Both the position numbers and the translations under genes were made by a program. Shown here one piece after another: positions 1-11,441 of a stretch of 64,000 nt of DNA. Origin of the DNA: Eleusine coracana subsp. coracana (taxonomy: Eukaryota; Streptophyta; Magnoliopsida; Poales; Poaceae); assembly GCA_032690845.1 (NCBI GenBank), contig CM064427.1, forward strand, positions 5,095,501 to 5,159,500, written 5' to 3'. The notes under the pieces were generated by a model, which made no database searches, was not told where the DNA came from, and was given only the letters and a program-made list of their open reading frames with translations. Numbering within the stretch: position 1 is the first letter of the stretch; every line of letters starts with the position of its first letter.

Positions 1-342
1 CAGCAATGCATGCCTAATCCAAAGCTTCACATGTGGCACATGGCTATCCTCGAACTCGTGAAACCCAAGACTGAACACATCAAACTGCGAGCCTCCGCGC
101 AGCAGCAGAAGATGTTCCATGAAACTCAAGATTTCTTCAGGGTTAGTCGTGCCTATGCACACGGTCGTGGCAGACTTCCAAAGATGGCGCCACCGCCGGG
201 CGAGGACACACGTCTGCACAGCCTGCCGCGCATCTATAAAGCCAAGTATGTGGTTGAGGAGGCCTTCCGGGAGAGCATCTATTCCTTTGGCGCTGGCACC
301 CGCCTGCGCCACCGCTCGGTTGCACTTTTTCCTCGAAGACAT
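1..342 (-). CDS. F-box protein, amino-terminal part, runs off left edge
   Basis: Read on the minus strand from the ATG at 342-340, the frame is open for 114 codons to the window edge. After about 20 residues comes a canonical F-box: GIDALPEGLLNHILGF, then a Q-x-V-x-T-C-V-L-A-R-R-W-R-H-L-W motif. F-box proteins bind SKP1 and recruit substrates to SCF ubiquitin ligases. The following residues, LSFMEHLLLLRGGSQFD, fit the linker of plant F-box/LRR/FBD proteins, so the missing carboxyl end probably holds leucine-rich repeats. The start follows a good splice acceptor (ACAG|A), so a 5'-UTR intron is likely. Seen: the F-box. Inferred: the F-box/LRR subclass. Completeness cannot be judged because the gene is cut. 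Confidence 0.82.
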   Translation of the reverse strand, partial: MSSRKKCNRAVAQAGASAKGIDALPEGLLNHILGFIDARQAVQTCVLARRWRHLWKSATTVCIGTTNPEEILSFMEHLLLLRGGSQFDVFSLGFHEFEDSHVPHVKLWIRHALL

Positions 343-1020
343 TCTGTCGAACAGGTAGCAGGCGTCGATGCGGGAGTGCGCTGGTGGTGGGAGAAAGAAA
401 GGCGCAGTCCTCAGCGAGTGCACAATTGCACACCCCACCTGCCCGCCAGCAGCTTGGCAGGTTGCCTCAACAAGGATGCCGACGAGGTTCACTGTTGCTT
501 TCACTCCGTCGAGCAGAGCAGGTGGCGAGCAAAAGAAATGATTGGGACTAGCGGGCAGAGGGAAGAGAAGTGAAGACGGAGATCTCACCTGACCGTCGGC
601 AGCGGACGACGGTGGCAAGAATCCTGGTAGAGGAGTCGGCGAAATGGGGGTGGGATTGCAGAGCAGACAGCAGACGAAGGAGGTGAAGGGAGCTGATGGC
701 GTGGTGGTGGTCGAAAATAGAGAAAATGCTGGTTCGTCGGAGACCCGGATTTGGTGGGGGAGACGGTGGAGCCGGCAGATTGGAGGCAGGGGCTGTTGGG
801 GCTGTGAGACCTAGGGGCGGATTCAAAGGTGGAGACAAGGCATTTGATCCAGCGAGATGGAGGTGCTGGTGCGCTGGACGCTGGCTGCCGTGGATTTGAG
901 CGCTGGACCTCGGGGCGGCGACCTGGAGATGGAGGAGAGCAGGCTGGGGCGAACTTGGAGGCGACCTAGAGATGAGGAGCGAGCAGCCTCGTTGGAGAAG
1001 AAAGAGAGATTGGGGGCGCT
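343..1020 (-). other. Probable 5' leader of the F-box gene with an intron
   Basis: GC-rich, pyrimidine-rich on the minus strand, as expected for a grass 5' UTR. A donor (CAG|GTGAGA) lies at about 589/588 and an acceptor (ACAG|A) at 344/343, defining a possible 245-bp leader intron just before the ATG. A 181-codon minus-strand frame here is proline/serine-rich low complexity and is probably not translated. Inference only; a transcript would settle it. Confidence 0.4.
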
Positions 1021-1371
1021 GATTTTTCTTTTTGTTTAATGGCATAATTTCGACAAAGTTTAGTGACATCCATCCGATTAAAACAAAGTTCAATAACAGA
1101 TTTTCAACATGTGAAAATTATAATGGCATGAATCCTTGCCCTTTTTTCAAAGAACAGCGAGAGACTTGAACATAGAAGTACAAGTTTCAGACAAAAGTGC
1201 ACAAATGAGTCACCAACATGAAAAATCCATTCGGCACTAATCTGTACATAAAAGTGAAAATAGAAGGGGATTTCAGTTTAGTGTGTCTATCGGATAAAAT
1301 TTTAGATCAAGTATGAAGAGGCTGATATTACAAAAAAGTAGCAGGCACGTATAGACAAAATAGCTAGTTTT

Positions 1372-2210
1372 TTTTATTAAAGTTAAGGAAAGAGTACAAA
1401 TACACGCACACATACAGGTACATCGTGCAAGGAAACGAAGGACAGCTGTCCTGGACTAATAGCAAAAAGGCCCCTAGAAAAAGAAAAAAAAAACAGAGAG
1501 GTCCCTGAACCCTTTGCTTGGCGACCTCCAACATCGACGACCGTCGCTGCCAGCATTGCCCGTCGTCACCACCATCCCGGCGCCGAAGAGAACCCCGTCG
1601 CACCAAGGCTTTGAAAAGAGTCGCAAAAGATACTCGGAGACCGAGTTGAGCAAAAGCCGAACGCTCAAGCGGTTGGGGCCGCGCCCCAAGCTCCCATCGG
1701 CATGTACCGTTGACGACCGTTGCCGCCGCAGGAACCTCGAGCCCGGTCCGTCCTCCATCCAATCGACAAACATGATTGCCTCCGCATCCTCAAAGAAAAA
1801 GGCCATCCCCCTCCCCGCCTTGCCAGCTACGAAGACGTGAAGGAGCCGGCAAAGGACTCATGTACAAGTCCTCCTCGATGAGAGACCCACCCCCACAAGC
1901 TCGTCGTCGGCGCCGGAGCAGAACGCCAGCAAGGCGCGGCTGAGCTGGGGGGGGGGGGGACCTTATTCGGACCTGTCGACGTCGTCGCTGCATCCTCCAC
2001 GACATCAGTCGAAGACCTAACCGTAACCCTAGGGACAAACCTACGAACTACACCCCTAGCCAGCCGGCCGCAACCTGTCTCCACCCCCTCACGATGACGT
2101 TGAGGCCATCGGAGGCAATGGAGACCGCCGGTGCCGCCAGCAGGGACCGCGAACACCCACTCCGCCTCTCTGAACTGTAGAAACACGAAGGCTCGAGAAA
2201 TGGAAACTCG
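1372..2210 (-). mobile_element. Poly(A)-tailed retrocopy (LINE-mobilised) with 16-bp target duplication
   Basis: The insert is bracketed by perfect 16-bp direct repeats (CAAAATAGCTAGTTTT) at 1356-1371 and 2211-2226. Its left end is a T-run preceded on the minus strand by an AATAAA-like signal, so it is a minus-strand poly(A)-tailed retroposed sequence of about 840 bp. The body is GC-rich with several overlapping frames but nothing recognisable. It could be a 5'-truncated non-autonomous LINE or a processed pseudogene of an unknown gene. An L1 remnant lies immediately to the right. Confidence 0.6.
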
Positions 2211-2393
2211 CAAAATAGCTAGTTTTATCATTCTACGGAAACACGAAACACTTTTATCAATTCTACTTCTACTACTTTAATAACATTCCAGGTAGCGCAA
2301 GTGAGCGTTCTCTCATGCTTAATCTTCGATCCCTAAATCTACGCGTTAATTGCACCTTTCTCTAAGTATGAGATTTGGAGCTTATTAGGTACC

Positions 2394-2655
2394 TACTGTC
2401 AGACAAGTCATCTGGGCCTGACGGCTTTACTAGTCGTTTCTACCAGATGACATGACCTATCATTAAGAGGGATATGGTTAAGGCCTTCCGAACCCTTTTT
2501 GTTTTAAATGGAAGGACCCTACATTACCTAAATGATGTTGTCCTTATCCTCCTGCCAAAAAAAGGCAATGCTGAGGAAGTCGGCCTATCACTGCATTAGT
2601 CTCATTCATAGTTTCTGAAATCTTTCCTCCAAAGGACTAGCGCGTAGACCAGAAA
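2394..2655 (+). pseudogene. L1-type LINE reverse transcriptase fragment
   Basis: The plus frame from 2394 reads the plant L1 RT signature SDKSSGPDGFTSRFYQM, then PIIKRDMVKAF, a LHYLNDVVLILLPKK block, and a decayed start of the next RT motif. In-frame stops occur near 2454, 2616 and 2628. This is about 85 residues of a ~1,200-residue ORF2, so it is a dead fragment. Catalytic YADD and endonuclease parts are absent. Confidence 0.75.
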
Positions 2656-4266
2656 CTTTTCTCCAAAGGGCGGGGTGGCACTAGTTGCTGAGAAAGCTTG
2701 AGGGAGGAGTGCCACGCGTCAGGGGAGAAGGGCAGGGGCAGCTAACTCGCATGTGAGAGGAGGCGACGATGGGGGAGAAGGGCAGGGTGGGAGAGGAGGA
2801 GGCGATGCCGTCGGCGCGCGAGGGAGAAGGAGGTGGCGTCGGGGTTCTATGATGGAGAAGGAGGGAGCTCACGCGGCTGTGGAGGTGGCGGCGCCAGTCT
2901 CGCGCGGGGGAGGAAAAGGAGATGGCGGCATCGGTGGCATGTGGGGGGAGATGGAGGCGGCGCAAGGAAGGTTGAGGTGGATAAGGCAGCTGTCATTTTA
3001 CAATAAAATCCTTTAAGAAAGTTATAGTTTTTTATATTCTTTATGTGTCTTGGAATTTTTATATAAACCTCCTCAAAGTTAAGAATTCTTTTATAAAGCA
3101 TTATAGGGTTCCATATTTGGATATTCTGTTGGAGAGGTGTATGTTAGTAATTCTAAAACCTTGTCTCTCCTATTTCTAAAAGTAGTTTTAAGATTTTATA
3201 TTTAGGATAGCTATCGGAGATGCTCTTAGTCTGGATGAATAACAGAGCATCGGGCTATGAAGTCTTGAGCTGCTCCTGCTGGGTGCAAGAATAGTAATCT
3301 AGATTTTTTTTTTATTTTCTTTAGCCCCAGCTCAATCTTACTGGATTTGTATGTCCGTTTGTGATGTATACATACCTTATTCGGGTAAAGATTAGCACTA
3401 AATTTGCCGAAACATGGTTACATGGCTATTATGTTAAAAAATCTGCATCGGTCACAGAAGGTGGTCAAATGTGCTACACAGTTTTTGTTGCTTTGTTGCT
3501 GATTTTTATGTATTTATTTTTGCAAATTGTTGCCGAATTGGCCAAACCTGAAGCCAAATCCTTTTTCTTGTTTTGAAGAAAAATATGCAGAACTCTAAGC
3601 ATTATTGTTCTCTTTTATACTAGTTACAAGAAGTTGATTCCTTGTCAAATTGCTCGTTTTATATACAAGTAGAGTAGAATTATTATACAGATAATCATAT
3701 AAAAAAACAAAACACAAAGTAACAGACTATTAACTAAAAGTTTCAGTCGATTAAAGGCTAGAAAATATATATTAATATTAAGGAATGGGAAAGATCATTC
3801 CACTGAACATGTGGATTGGTAACAGATACTATAAGAAAAGGGATGTTTGGCTTGGATTGACATTTTTTTAAAAATTTATTTGCTCAGGGCTGCCCAACCT
3901 TTGAGGTGCATACAGTTGGATAAATCAGGGGTCAGGGCTACCCTACCCTAAATCGGATGTCTTTGTTTTATTTTCTCTTCTTTCCTTCTGATTCGCTGAA
4001 ACAAGTGTGCGGCTTGCTGTGAAGGAACTCCTCTGTCTGTGTGCTAAACTAGGAAGATGGGCGCGCTACCGCCGCGCCCGTTTGGCAGTACGCGTCTTCG
4101 GGTGCGTTTTTGGACTTCAATTTGGTTCCTGTTTCAAGCTGCCTGGGCCGTTTCAGCTTCGGCGCGCCCACACATACTTTGTGCCGTGTGCATGACATAC
4201 TATAAACTGTTTGCAATTTTTTCAGGACCTACTCAACGTGTATTATTCTCAAAAACTTTAACATGG
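2656..4266. other. Unassigned intergenic DNA
   Basis: A GC-rich, purine-biased block (about 2,690-3,000) gives overlapping low-complexity frames on both strands. It is followed by AT-rich DNA to 4,266. I see no domain, no splice-consistent frame and no clear transposon ends. Confidence 0.4.
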
Positions 4267-4394
4267 ATAATAACTCGATGTCTGTTAAGGACAGGTTGGT
4301 TAGCACATGTACGTAGCCCCTGAAAAAATGATAATAACTCGATGTCTGTTAAGGACAGGTTGGTTAGCACATGTACGTAGCCCCTGAAAAAATG
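4267..4394. repeat. Perfect 64-bp tandem duplication
   Basis: Two adjacent copies of a 64-bp unit (4267-4330 and 4331-4394) start ATAATAACTCG and end CCTGAAAAAATG, with no difference seen. The near-identity suggests recent slippage or unequal exchange. Confidence 0.9.
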
Positions 4395-5044
4395 CTAATG
4401 ACCAATGCATGAAAATCACAAACATGATAAATTAATCAAGTACTGCACCAATAAGTCTCATACATGTGTTGTGAACACACAAAAAAAAGGACAGACATCT
4501 GATGCATAATTAACAACATTTCAGGGTACACCATTGTATTTGAAGTTATATAGCGTAATGCCCGTGCGTTGCTACGGGCGTAATTTGCAACGCATATCTA
4601 TAATATAATTATATATACATATCACATGAAAATTATCATTGATCATAAGTTATCCATGGTTTCAAACCACATAAAAATCATCACCCATAAGCTATAGGCT
4701 AGAAAGAGCTGCATTAGTAACATAATAATTGATGGATTACAAGAATCGCACTATGTTCACAGCTCAAAGAATCACAGTATCAATGACTCATTTGCTGATC
4801 TTTTTTTCCCATTATCATCAATACAAATGATTTTATTATGCAGGAATCTCGATTCTTTCTGTTGTATTGACAAGGCCACACCCTATAATAAAATGGAAGA
4901 GATCTTATGCCTACACCAACAAAAATGCCTTGGCAGCAGCCGTGTAGAAAGATTATAAAGAATATTGTAGCCCATGAATTTCACTATCATAATGAATCAT
5001 GATTCATGAAGCTTTCTGGACATATACCCAAGAATTCACTAATC

Positions 5045-5232
5045 CTACCATGGGTCGCTATCAGGTCTTAGTTTCAAAGGCTCGATCACATTCATCGTCG
5101 TGCCTTCAGATGAGTCGCCCTCTGTACTTGTTTACGCTTCAGCCTCCTCTGTGTTAGACCTTCCCCATCTCCCACTGAGGGACGTCGCCATCATGTTTAC
5201 TTCTTGCTTGCCAACTTCATTGGACTCTCAGG
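5045..5232 (-). pseudogene. Captured host-gene terminal exon inside Helitron
   Basis: After a splice-acceptor-like TGTGCAG, the minus frame reads ESNEVGKQEVNMMATSL, an acidic/Ser-Thr stretch, then TTMNVIEPLKLRPDSDPW and a stop at 5045. There is one TGA next to the acceptor and one TAA at codon 21 after the ATG pair. The composition is that of an ordinary protein tail rather than random DNA. The parent gene is not recognised. It lies towards the 3' end of the Helitron and has the same strand, as expected for transcribed passenger DNA. Confidence 0.4.
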
Positions 5233-5446
5233 CTGCACATTACCAGTGAACAAACATTTAGTAAAAAAATGTCCACCTATTTTTTCTGACCGCATCGAAA
5301 CATTTCTACATGTGTGGCATAGGTCCAATTACAGCGTGTACAAGCAACCATAAAAATTAAAAGAAACGCTTCACTGAATATTTAAGAATATAGAAAGATT
5401 CTAAAGCCAATTTTTAAATTAATCACGTTAACCTATTTTGTTTTCT

Positions 5447-6127
5447 GACTGCAAGTGCCTAGGAACATTTATAGCTTGTTGAGAAACAGTGCTGCGTATT
5501 TACATCACCAACAAACCCAAATCAAGACATTTCTACATTACAATCATAAAAGAACTCATGTACTTCTATCTATCTATATACTACTACAACAACAACTAAG
5601 CCTTTAATCCCCAAAAAATTAGGGTAGGCTGCACCAGTCAAGTGTTGACAAAATTTTTTTGATCTTGTAGTGCCGAAAGGATCTATAAGCAGTTTGGCAG
5701 GAGTGTTTTTTTTTTTTTTAATTTTAGTTGGAGTAGCAGCACTCATCGAACTAATCAATATCATCAAACAGAATATGACTTTGAAGTGTCTCATCAGTTC
5801 TGAAACTTTGAATATGTTGAGTTCCAAAAATTATGCAGTAATGCAGACCTTCACACGATGGTGACCTCCATTAGGTGACCTCAAGAAGACAACAAGAACT
5901 GCTAGAGCTTGTATACTACAAGTCAAAGAGAGAACTATGAGTTATTTGCTATTTGGTGACTCATTACTGGTTTAAACTGGTCTCTTGCTATTTCAGGTTT
6001 ATTTTTGTGAAGTGTAAGTCGACTGCAAGTGTCTAGAAACATTTGTAGCTTGTTGAGAAACAGTACTGCATATTTACATCACCAACAAACCCAAATCAAG
6101 ACATTTCTACATTACAAATCACAAAAG
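5447..6127. repeat. Direct repeat of ~106 bp flanking 470 bp
   Basis: Segments 5447-5552 and 6021-6127 are nearly the same (start GACTGCAAGTG, end with an A-rich ATCACAAAAG-like tract), with a handful of substitutions. They flank a stretch that includes a LINE/SINE-like tail. This could be an internal duplication of the Helitron cargo. Confidence 0.75.
5575..5645 (-). repeat. Tail of an RTE-LINE or SINE, (TTG)n type
   Basis: On the minus strand this reads GCCTACCCTAATTTTTTGGGG, then a TTGTTGTTG-like tail. This common grass retroposon 3' end is, from memory, shared by RTE-type LINEs and some SINEs. Only the tail is evident. Confidence 0.4.
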
Positions 6128-7944
6128 ATAAATTATCTAATCCCCTCCATATTATCATATTATGATGAATCATGAGAAAGGAATGAAAACATTCCTATTT
6201 TAGTTAGCAACAACAAAATTGCCACTCAAATTAAGTGTTAGACAGCTATGAAAACTTTAGTACCTGTTCTATTGCATACTTTTTGCAGCACAGTAATCAT
6301 GTAATATTGACAAAAAGTCACAGGAGAAAAAAATTAACACTGCCCACTCATGTGTAAAGGTTTAAAGTAACTTCAAGAATCACAATGTAAAATTATCATA
6401 AATAGATAAATTGGACAGAGTAATAAACAATCATAATGTGCTTAAACAAATGCTGAAAGGGAATAAAACAATCCCCTTTGCAAGAACTATTCAGTTACCT
6501 GCAGGACTGTTGATCTATTGAACCTTGTCATGACATGCTGCAACTATTTGCTAAACTGTAGGTATGATCCTGAAACCTCTGCATCAAGGTGTAGAAAATA
6601 GTAACTCATTAGATATTTCAGTGTTTCTATCTGTAATTCAGCTACCTGCCCTTGAGGTACTATAACAAATAGTAGTCATTCTATCTTCGGACAGGGATTT
6701 CATTGTCAAATATTCTTTGGCATCAGACTCAAAAAAGGTAACCAAATTTATAAGTCAGACCCGAAACATGATGTTAGTAAAGGTAGCCAAAGCATGATGT
6801 TTGAGATAAATACACCTCAGGAACAAGCTTGCCTAACTTAAAAATTAGATGTCCTCAACAGACCAAGATATAAGTAGCTACAAGAGTCAAGCTAAACAAA
6901 TAGATAAATTCTAACACAATTCAAATTTTCAGACCATAAGAATAAAATCATCCATAATCATTTGTGTACAGCAGTCTAATTCATTTTAGTTTGCTTGGGA
7001 TGAGAATTTAGTAAGAATTTGTGTACACCATTGTCATTCAGTAAGAATTTAAACTTTGTCATGAGATTGAGTTTAACCAGATTCAGTAAGAATATGAACC
7101 AAGCCATGAGATTCAGTTTAAGTCACATATATGATTGACAGCATACCATGAAATTATTTCAACATTGCAACCTAACCAGAAATCATAACTGTGCTTGAGA
7201 GTAAATCTGAAATCACAAACATCCTTGGTAAACAATTGAATATATTGCCTTAGAGCCAGGATCCAGATGTAATATCTTAATTGAGTAGGCATGTATGGCA
7301 TGAAAGAGACAAGCATGAAAGCAAACCTAACCCAATGCTAATTAATAAGTTAGTAATTTATAAACTAACTTACTCTCAACGCACATATGTGTGAAAAAGA
7401 TGAAACAAAATAGTAGAACATGTTGCAGAAGAAGAATAATCATGCGAAATTTGTTTCCTTCATTATTGTGTTACCCACAATAAGCAATTTGAGTCTAAGC
7501 AAACAACCAACGTTCAGTTATATACATGGAAGAATCCTACTGCATTAACAGGCTGTGCGTCTACAACATTACTATCATAATGCAAACTGTAAAATTAAAT
7601 CGTAAAAGGAAAGAAGAAGTTCTTTGCATCAGATGGCTGGAAGCATTCTAATCTATAGTCGACAATACCAAATTGCATGAAAAGGTTTACCAATTTGTTA
7701 TGCTAACAGTACTCCTAAATCGGTAAATCTGAGGGCGCATTACAATTCATTCAATTAAAGCAGGATTAAACGATATCTTGCTGCCTTGCTGTCGTTGCTT
7801 GCTACAGCATAGAGACGTGCACGTCGGAATGGAGCACCAGCCAACAGGGCCTCAGGTCGTAGCCATGCGCAATGCTCGCCTAGTCCTGGCAGTATCGTCG
7901 CCTGTCGCGCAAACCCCAATCCGATGTTGACAGAATAGCAGAGA

Positions 7945-8178
7945 CTAGGAGAGGAGATCTGGATTGCAATGTTTGATGCGGGCTGGGAGCACGAGGAAGG
8001 GATCGAATCTTGATTGTGCTGCCACTTCTTCCTTGCTCTGCCACGAGCTCACGACGTCCTCGTCGTCCCTCCGTGGCTTCATGGCCTGCTTATCCTCTTG
8101 GCGGTCGCCTCCATTAGGGTTTGGAGATGGGAGAGGAGGCGAGCAGGCATAAGGCAGTCTCAAAGGAGGAGGAGTCAT
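7945..8178 (-). pseudogene. Captured first-exon-like ORF in Helitron (77 aa)
   Basis: An ATG at 8178-8176 opens a 78-codon minus frame. The amino end is proline-rich, followed by a charged segment (PRRDDEDVVSSWQSKEEVAA) and a stop at 7945. It lies about 190 bp downstream of a TATATAAA box on the same strand. Composition is typical of a grass gene's GC-rich first exon. I recognise no family. With the exon at 5045-5232 it may represent one host gene captured by the Helitron, but that link is inference. Confidence 0.3.
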
Positions 8179-8368
8179 GATGACTGCTGCTCGAGGAGGA
8201 GGTGGTGCAGCGCGGCGCGACGCCGTGGCGGTGGCTGCGGTCCGAGGCCGAGGAGAGGAGGAGGTGGCACGGCGTGCGGGGAGAGGAGGCGGAGGATTTG
8301 GGTTGGGGAGCGGAAGCGGGCGGCGAGCAGTGGGTGCGAGCGCGTGGTCCCCACCTGTCGGCGCCGTT

Positions 8369-8376
8369 TTTATATA
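8369..8376 (-). promoter_or_regulatory. TATA box of Helitron passenger
   Basis: TATATAAA on the minus strand, followed by a GC-rich leader and the ATG about 190 bp downstream. It suggests that a promoter was captured along with the first exon. Confidence 0.35.
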
Positions 8377-9820
8377 ACGCAGGGGCGACAAAATAAGGTG
8401 GAAGGCAGGTTAAGCAGAGAGCGGATTAAGGAAGAAGGGCGATGACGACCCTCTCCTTCTTTATATATTAGAATAATTGTTTCTCCTGTCAAAAAATACT
8501 CTTCTTAATTTGACTTATAAAAACATTGATTCAATGAAAATAATAATAACCAAGCAAACAAAAGGCAATATAGTATAATGCAAAGGGCAAATGCCTGTTG
8601 AAATGGTAGTGACATCAACATTTGTTTTATTTCAATCATGTAGCATGTAAAACTTTTAGATTAGTTTAAGGAAAGATACTGGCAAACACGTAACTGATCA
8701 GTATTAAGAGTTATATATACAAATTACAAAGGTTTGAATAGTTGCAGGTGCACAGTTGTTTGTTACACTTTGAAGGAACATAGTCCCGGAAATGCTTAGA
8801 GTAGCATAAGTAGAAAATAACTGTAAAATAAATGTACCGTGATAAAGGTTAAAAGGACCCTGGTTAAAGATTTTGATGAGACATTCAAAGGGTGTATAAT
8901 GTACACAGGTGATTTCAGAATGAGAGGTAATCAATAATGTAGACATGATATGGTATGTGACTCATATATTTCTATTTAAGATGCAACTGTAAAGTCAATG
9001 GAGGTAGATTTGTAATGGATCACCATGAAGTGAAATGTTGACAGTGCGCATGCTATCTCTAATAACCTTGGTTGTGACATCTTTTTTTTATGACTTAACA
9101 AATTGAAAAAATATTCCTTACCTATATAATTACTTCCCAATGCACCAGAAATATTCTCCTATTCATAGAAAGGATATTAATATCTCAGCTGGGAAATTAG
9201 TTTGAAACAACATGCAAAAACATAAAATCAGAATTCCTATATTAGATACTTTTATGTCTCTGCACTCTTACTAACTCCAAGAAACATACATGTATACCTC
9301 TAAATTTTGTCCAAAGAATAGAAGAGGGCTCATGTAAGTATATGAATGAAAAATGTTAACCTGAGATCAACCTGAAAGCTAGTAAACAACGATAGAACTC
9401 TCTATAGTGATAGTGCAAACTATAACTGGCTATACATGCAGGAATTGCATACCTCATCAATTGAAATGTTTTGCAAAAAATGTTGCAGTAGATGCAGTAT
9501 GAACAACATGCTAAAATTTATATAATGAGAAAAAGAAGAATCAAACAATCATTGCCAAGTGTTTCTTTAAGTCTTTTGGGATAATCCAATGAACAACTGA
9601 GTGCCTGTATGTGTTTAGCAGTAAGAAGACTGTTTTCCCCCAAACCATAGGAACTCTATTCAATGTAACTAAAACATCCAAATCCCATGTTAAGTTGTTG
9701 CTTGTCGTAATTAAACTAACTCAAATAAATAGGAAAAGCAATGTGAATCTTGATTTCATAAAAGAAATTAGAAAATAGCATAGATGAACCGATTGAAGGA
9801 TTATTAATTGGGGAACAAAC

Positions 9821-10803
9821 CTTGAGGTCAGTGAAGTAACTTAGGAAATCATGATCAAAGAGATTTGCCAACATTGTCCTGAGACACATAGAAATCATGA
9901 TTAAAAACATCTGCATAAAAGTCATGATTAGAAACACATACACTTATTTGAGCTACCTAAGTAAACTTCAAAGTAAGCCCTATAACCATATATGATAATA
10001 AAAGAAATAAAAGTATAAAATGAACTCCAAGTGTTGAAGTGAGATCAAAAGAATAGGAATATAATAGCAGATGCCTCAAGTTTGTAATAAGAAATAGGCA
10101 TTTTTCAAAAAAATAAAAAACTCTGTTACAAAATAAAACATGGTTAACAAAATAGGAAGAAAGCATATGCCTACGGCCTAGATAACAGAAAAAAAGAACA
10201 TGATTGTACGAATTAGATCTTTATGACCATGCGTGATTACCACTTCCTAAATCAGATAGGGATTTTTAACAAAAACAAAAAATAGTTAAGTTTATATGCA
10301 ATAAGTAATTATCTTTTTTTGTGTGGGGGTTCAGGGGTGAGAAGATCGACTCACAACATCATGAGAGTTTTGGCAAATTCGTAGAACATACCATCCATCA
10401 CAATTTCAGCAGATACAACCCGCAATAGTATAGGTTCCCAAAATCTAGATCTTGCGGAGCAGATTTTGCAACTGAAATAAAGAAATAAAAACCAGATAAG
10501 GTAACCACATATATGAGCAAGGACAAAGTGCATGTACAAAGAAAATCATTTTAACAAACCCTGATCTGTAGGTCAAGAGAATCAATGGGTGTATAGGAGT
10601 ATGTTGGTGAGATAGCTCTTGAGGCACCGTGACATTAGGAGTAGTTGACGAAAACTACTAATAATAACTTGATGGACATGCTCAAAGCTCTTGCAAAAAC
10701 AATATAAAGTAACCATATGATCTGAAAACAACAAAATTGAATTTTGCCATGAGAAAGGTTCTAATTTGCTTAAGAACCTATGAATTTTCTTTATGCTATG
10801 GCT
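9821..10803 (-). pseudogene. Unidentified host gene, exon-like pieces left of the retroelement
   Basis: Three minus-strand pieces have splice-like borders. The piece at 10,803-10,669 follows GATTGCAG| and is open for 45 codons, including IKKIHRFLSKLEPFSWQNS and HMVTLYCFCKSFEHVHQ. The piece at 10,471-10,392 lies between TTTCAG| and |GTATGT and is open in one frame (CSARSRFWEPILLRVVSAE). The piece at 9,878-9,821 lies between TCTCAG| and |GTTTGT and reads TMLANLFDHDFLSYFTDLK. The rest of 8,473-10,811 is AT-rich and intron-like. The protein is not recognised. The first acceptor lies within a few bases of the retroelement at 10,812, so the gene appears to have been interrupted there. Confidence 0.45.
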
Positions 10804-10811
10804 CTGCAATC

Positions 10812-11401
10812 TGTTAGGAGGATCACATCGCAAGCCATCCTTCGAAGATTCATCAGAGTCGGGCTGCGAATAAAATATCAAAGTTAACATATTGTTATCC
10901 TTTTTCTTTATTATTATTATTCATTATTAATCGTAACTTTGAGGCACAGACATTCATTGGAGGCCACGGCAAAACCAGGACCCTTCGAGCGGGATCTCCG
11001 CGCCCTCGGAGGATGAAGTTGTCATCCTTCGAAGGAATGTGTGCGACGGAAGATCAAGAGCCTGTTCGGCGCGAAGAGGGTAACACGTGGCACCAGCACG
11101 TGTTGTGGCGTGCGGAGCAAGGAAGGGCGCCAGGAGTGCTCGAATGACCGATTTATCCTTTATGACCATTTTGTACAGAATATTCGAAGAATATAGTAGG
11201 TAATTAGGGGCAAAATAATCATTTACACATGGCCTAAGTACGGACCTATAAAAGAAACACCCCTACACTTGTAACGGGATGAATTTTTTTGGGAATACGT
11301 GAGAAGAGCTCTTTTCGTCTTGTTTCATACCCTTCGTAATTTCTTTTTATGTTCACTCTTCCTATTGGTGTCATCGAAGCTCGCACTTAGTGACACCAAC
11401 A
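10812..11401 (+). repeat. 5' LTR of Tat element
   Basis: It starts TGTTAGGAGG and ends GACACCAACA. It holds a TATAAAAG box at 11,247-11,254, so transcription should start roughly 30 bp downstream. Imperfect terminal repeats TGTTRG/CCAACA mark the ends. It pairs with the copy at 22,651-23,242. Confidence 0.92.
11247..11254 (+). promoter_or_regulatory. LTR TATA box
   Basis: TATAAAAG in the 5' LTR, conserved at 23,086-23,093 in the 3' LTR despite LTR divergence. Confidence 0.7.
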
Positions 11402-11402
11402 G

Positions 11403-11412
11403 TGGCGCCCAC
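11403..11412 (+). promoter_or_regulatory. Primer binding site
   Basis: TGGCGCCCAC starts one base after the 5' LTR end. TGGCGCC matches the complement of a plant tRNA-Asp-like 3' end; later bases diverge. Confidence 0.6.
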
Positions 11413-11441
11413 CGTGTTGTGAGCTCGTACACAAGCTCACG

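Larger units (their letters stand above)
4551..8472 (-). mobile_element. Helitron, 3.9 kb, minus orientation
   Basis: The minus-strand 5' end begins TCTAATATATAAAGAAGG at 8472, like grass Helitron 5' termini. The other end carries the typical 3' hairpin (GCCCGTAGCAACGCACGGGC on the minus strand) followed by ATTACGCTA at about 4551, a decayed CTRR terminus. No Rep/helicase frame is present, so it is non-autonomous. It carries gene-like pieces in the same orientation (see 5045-5232 and 7945-8178). The A|T flanks expected of Helitrons are imperfect here, so the exact borders are approximate. Confidence 0.6.

Noticed and set aside
548..1093. 181-codon minus-strand open frame
   Set aside because: Proline/serine low complexity in a GC-rich probable 5' leader; contains a good splice donor and no domain.
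3361..3576. 71-codon plus frame with hydrophobic stretch
   Set aside because: AT-rich intergenic context, no promoter, paralogue or motif.
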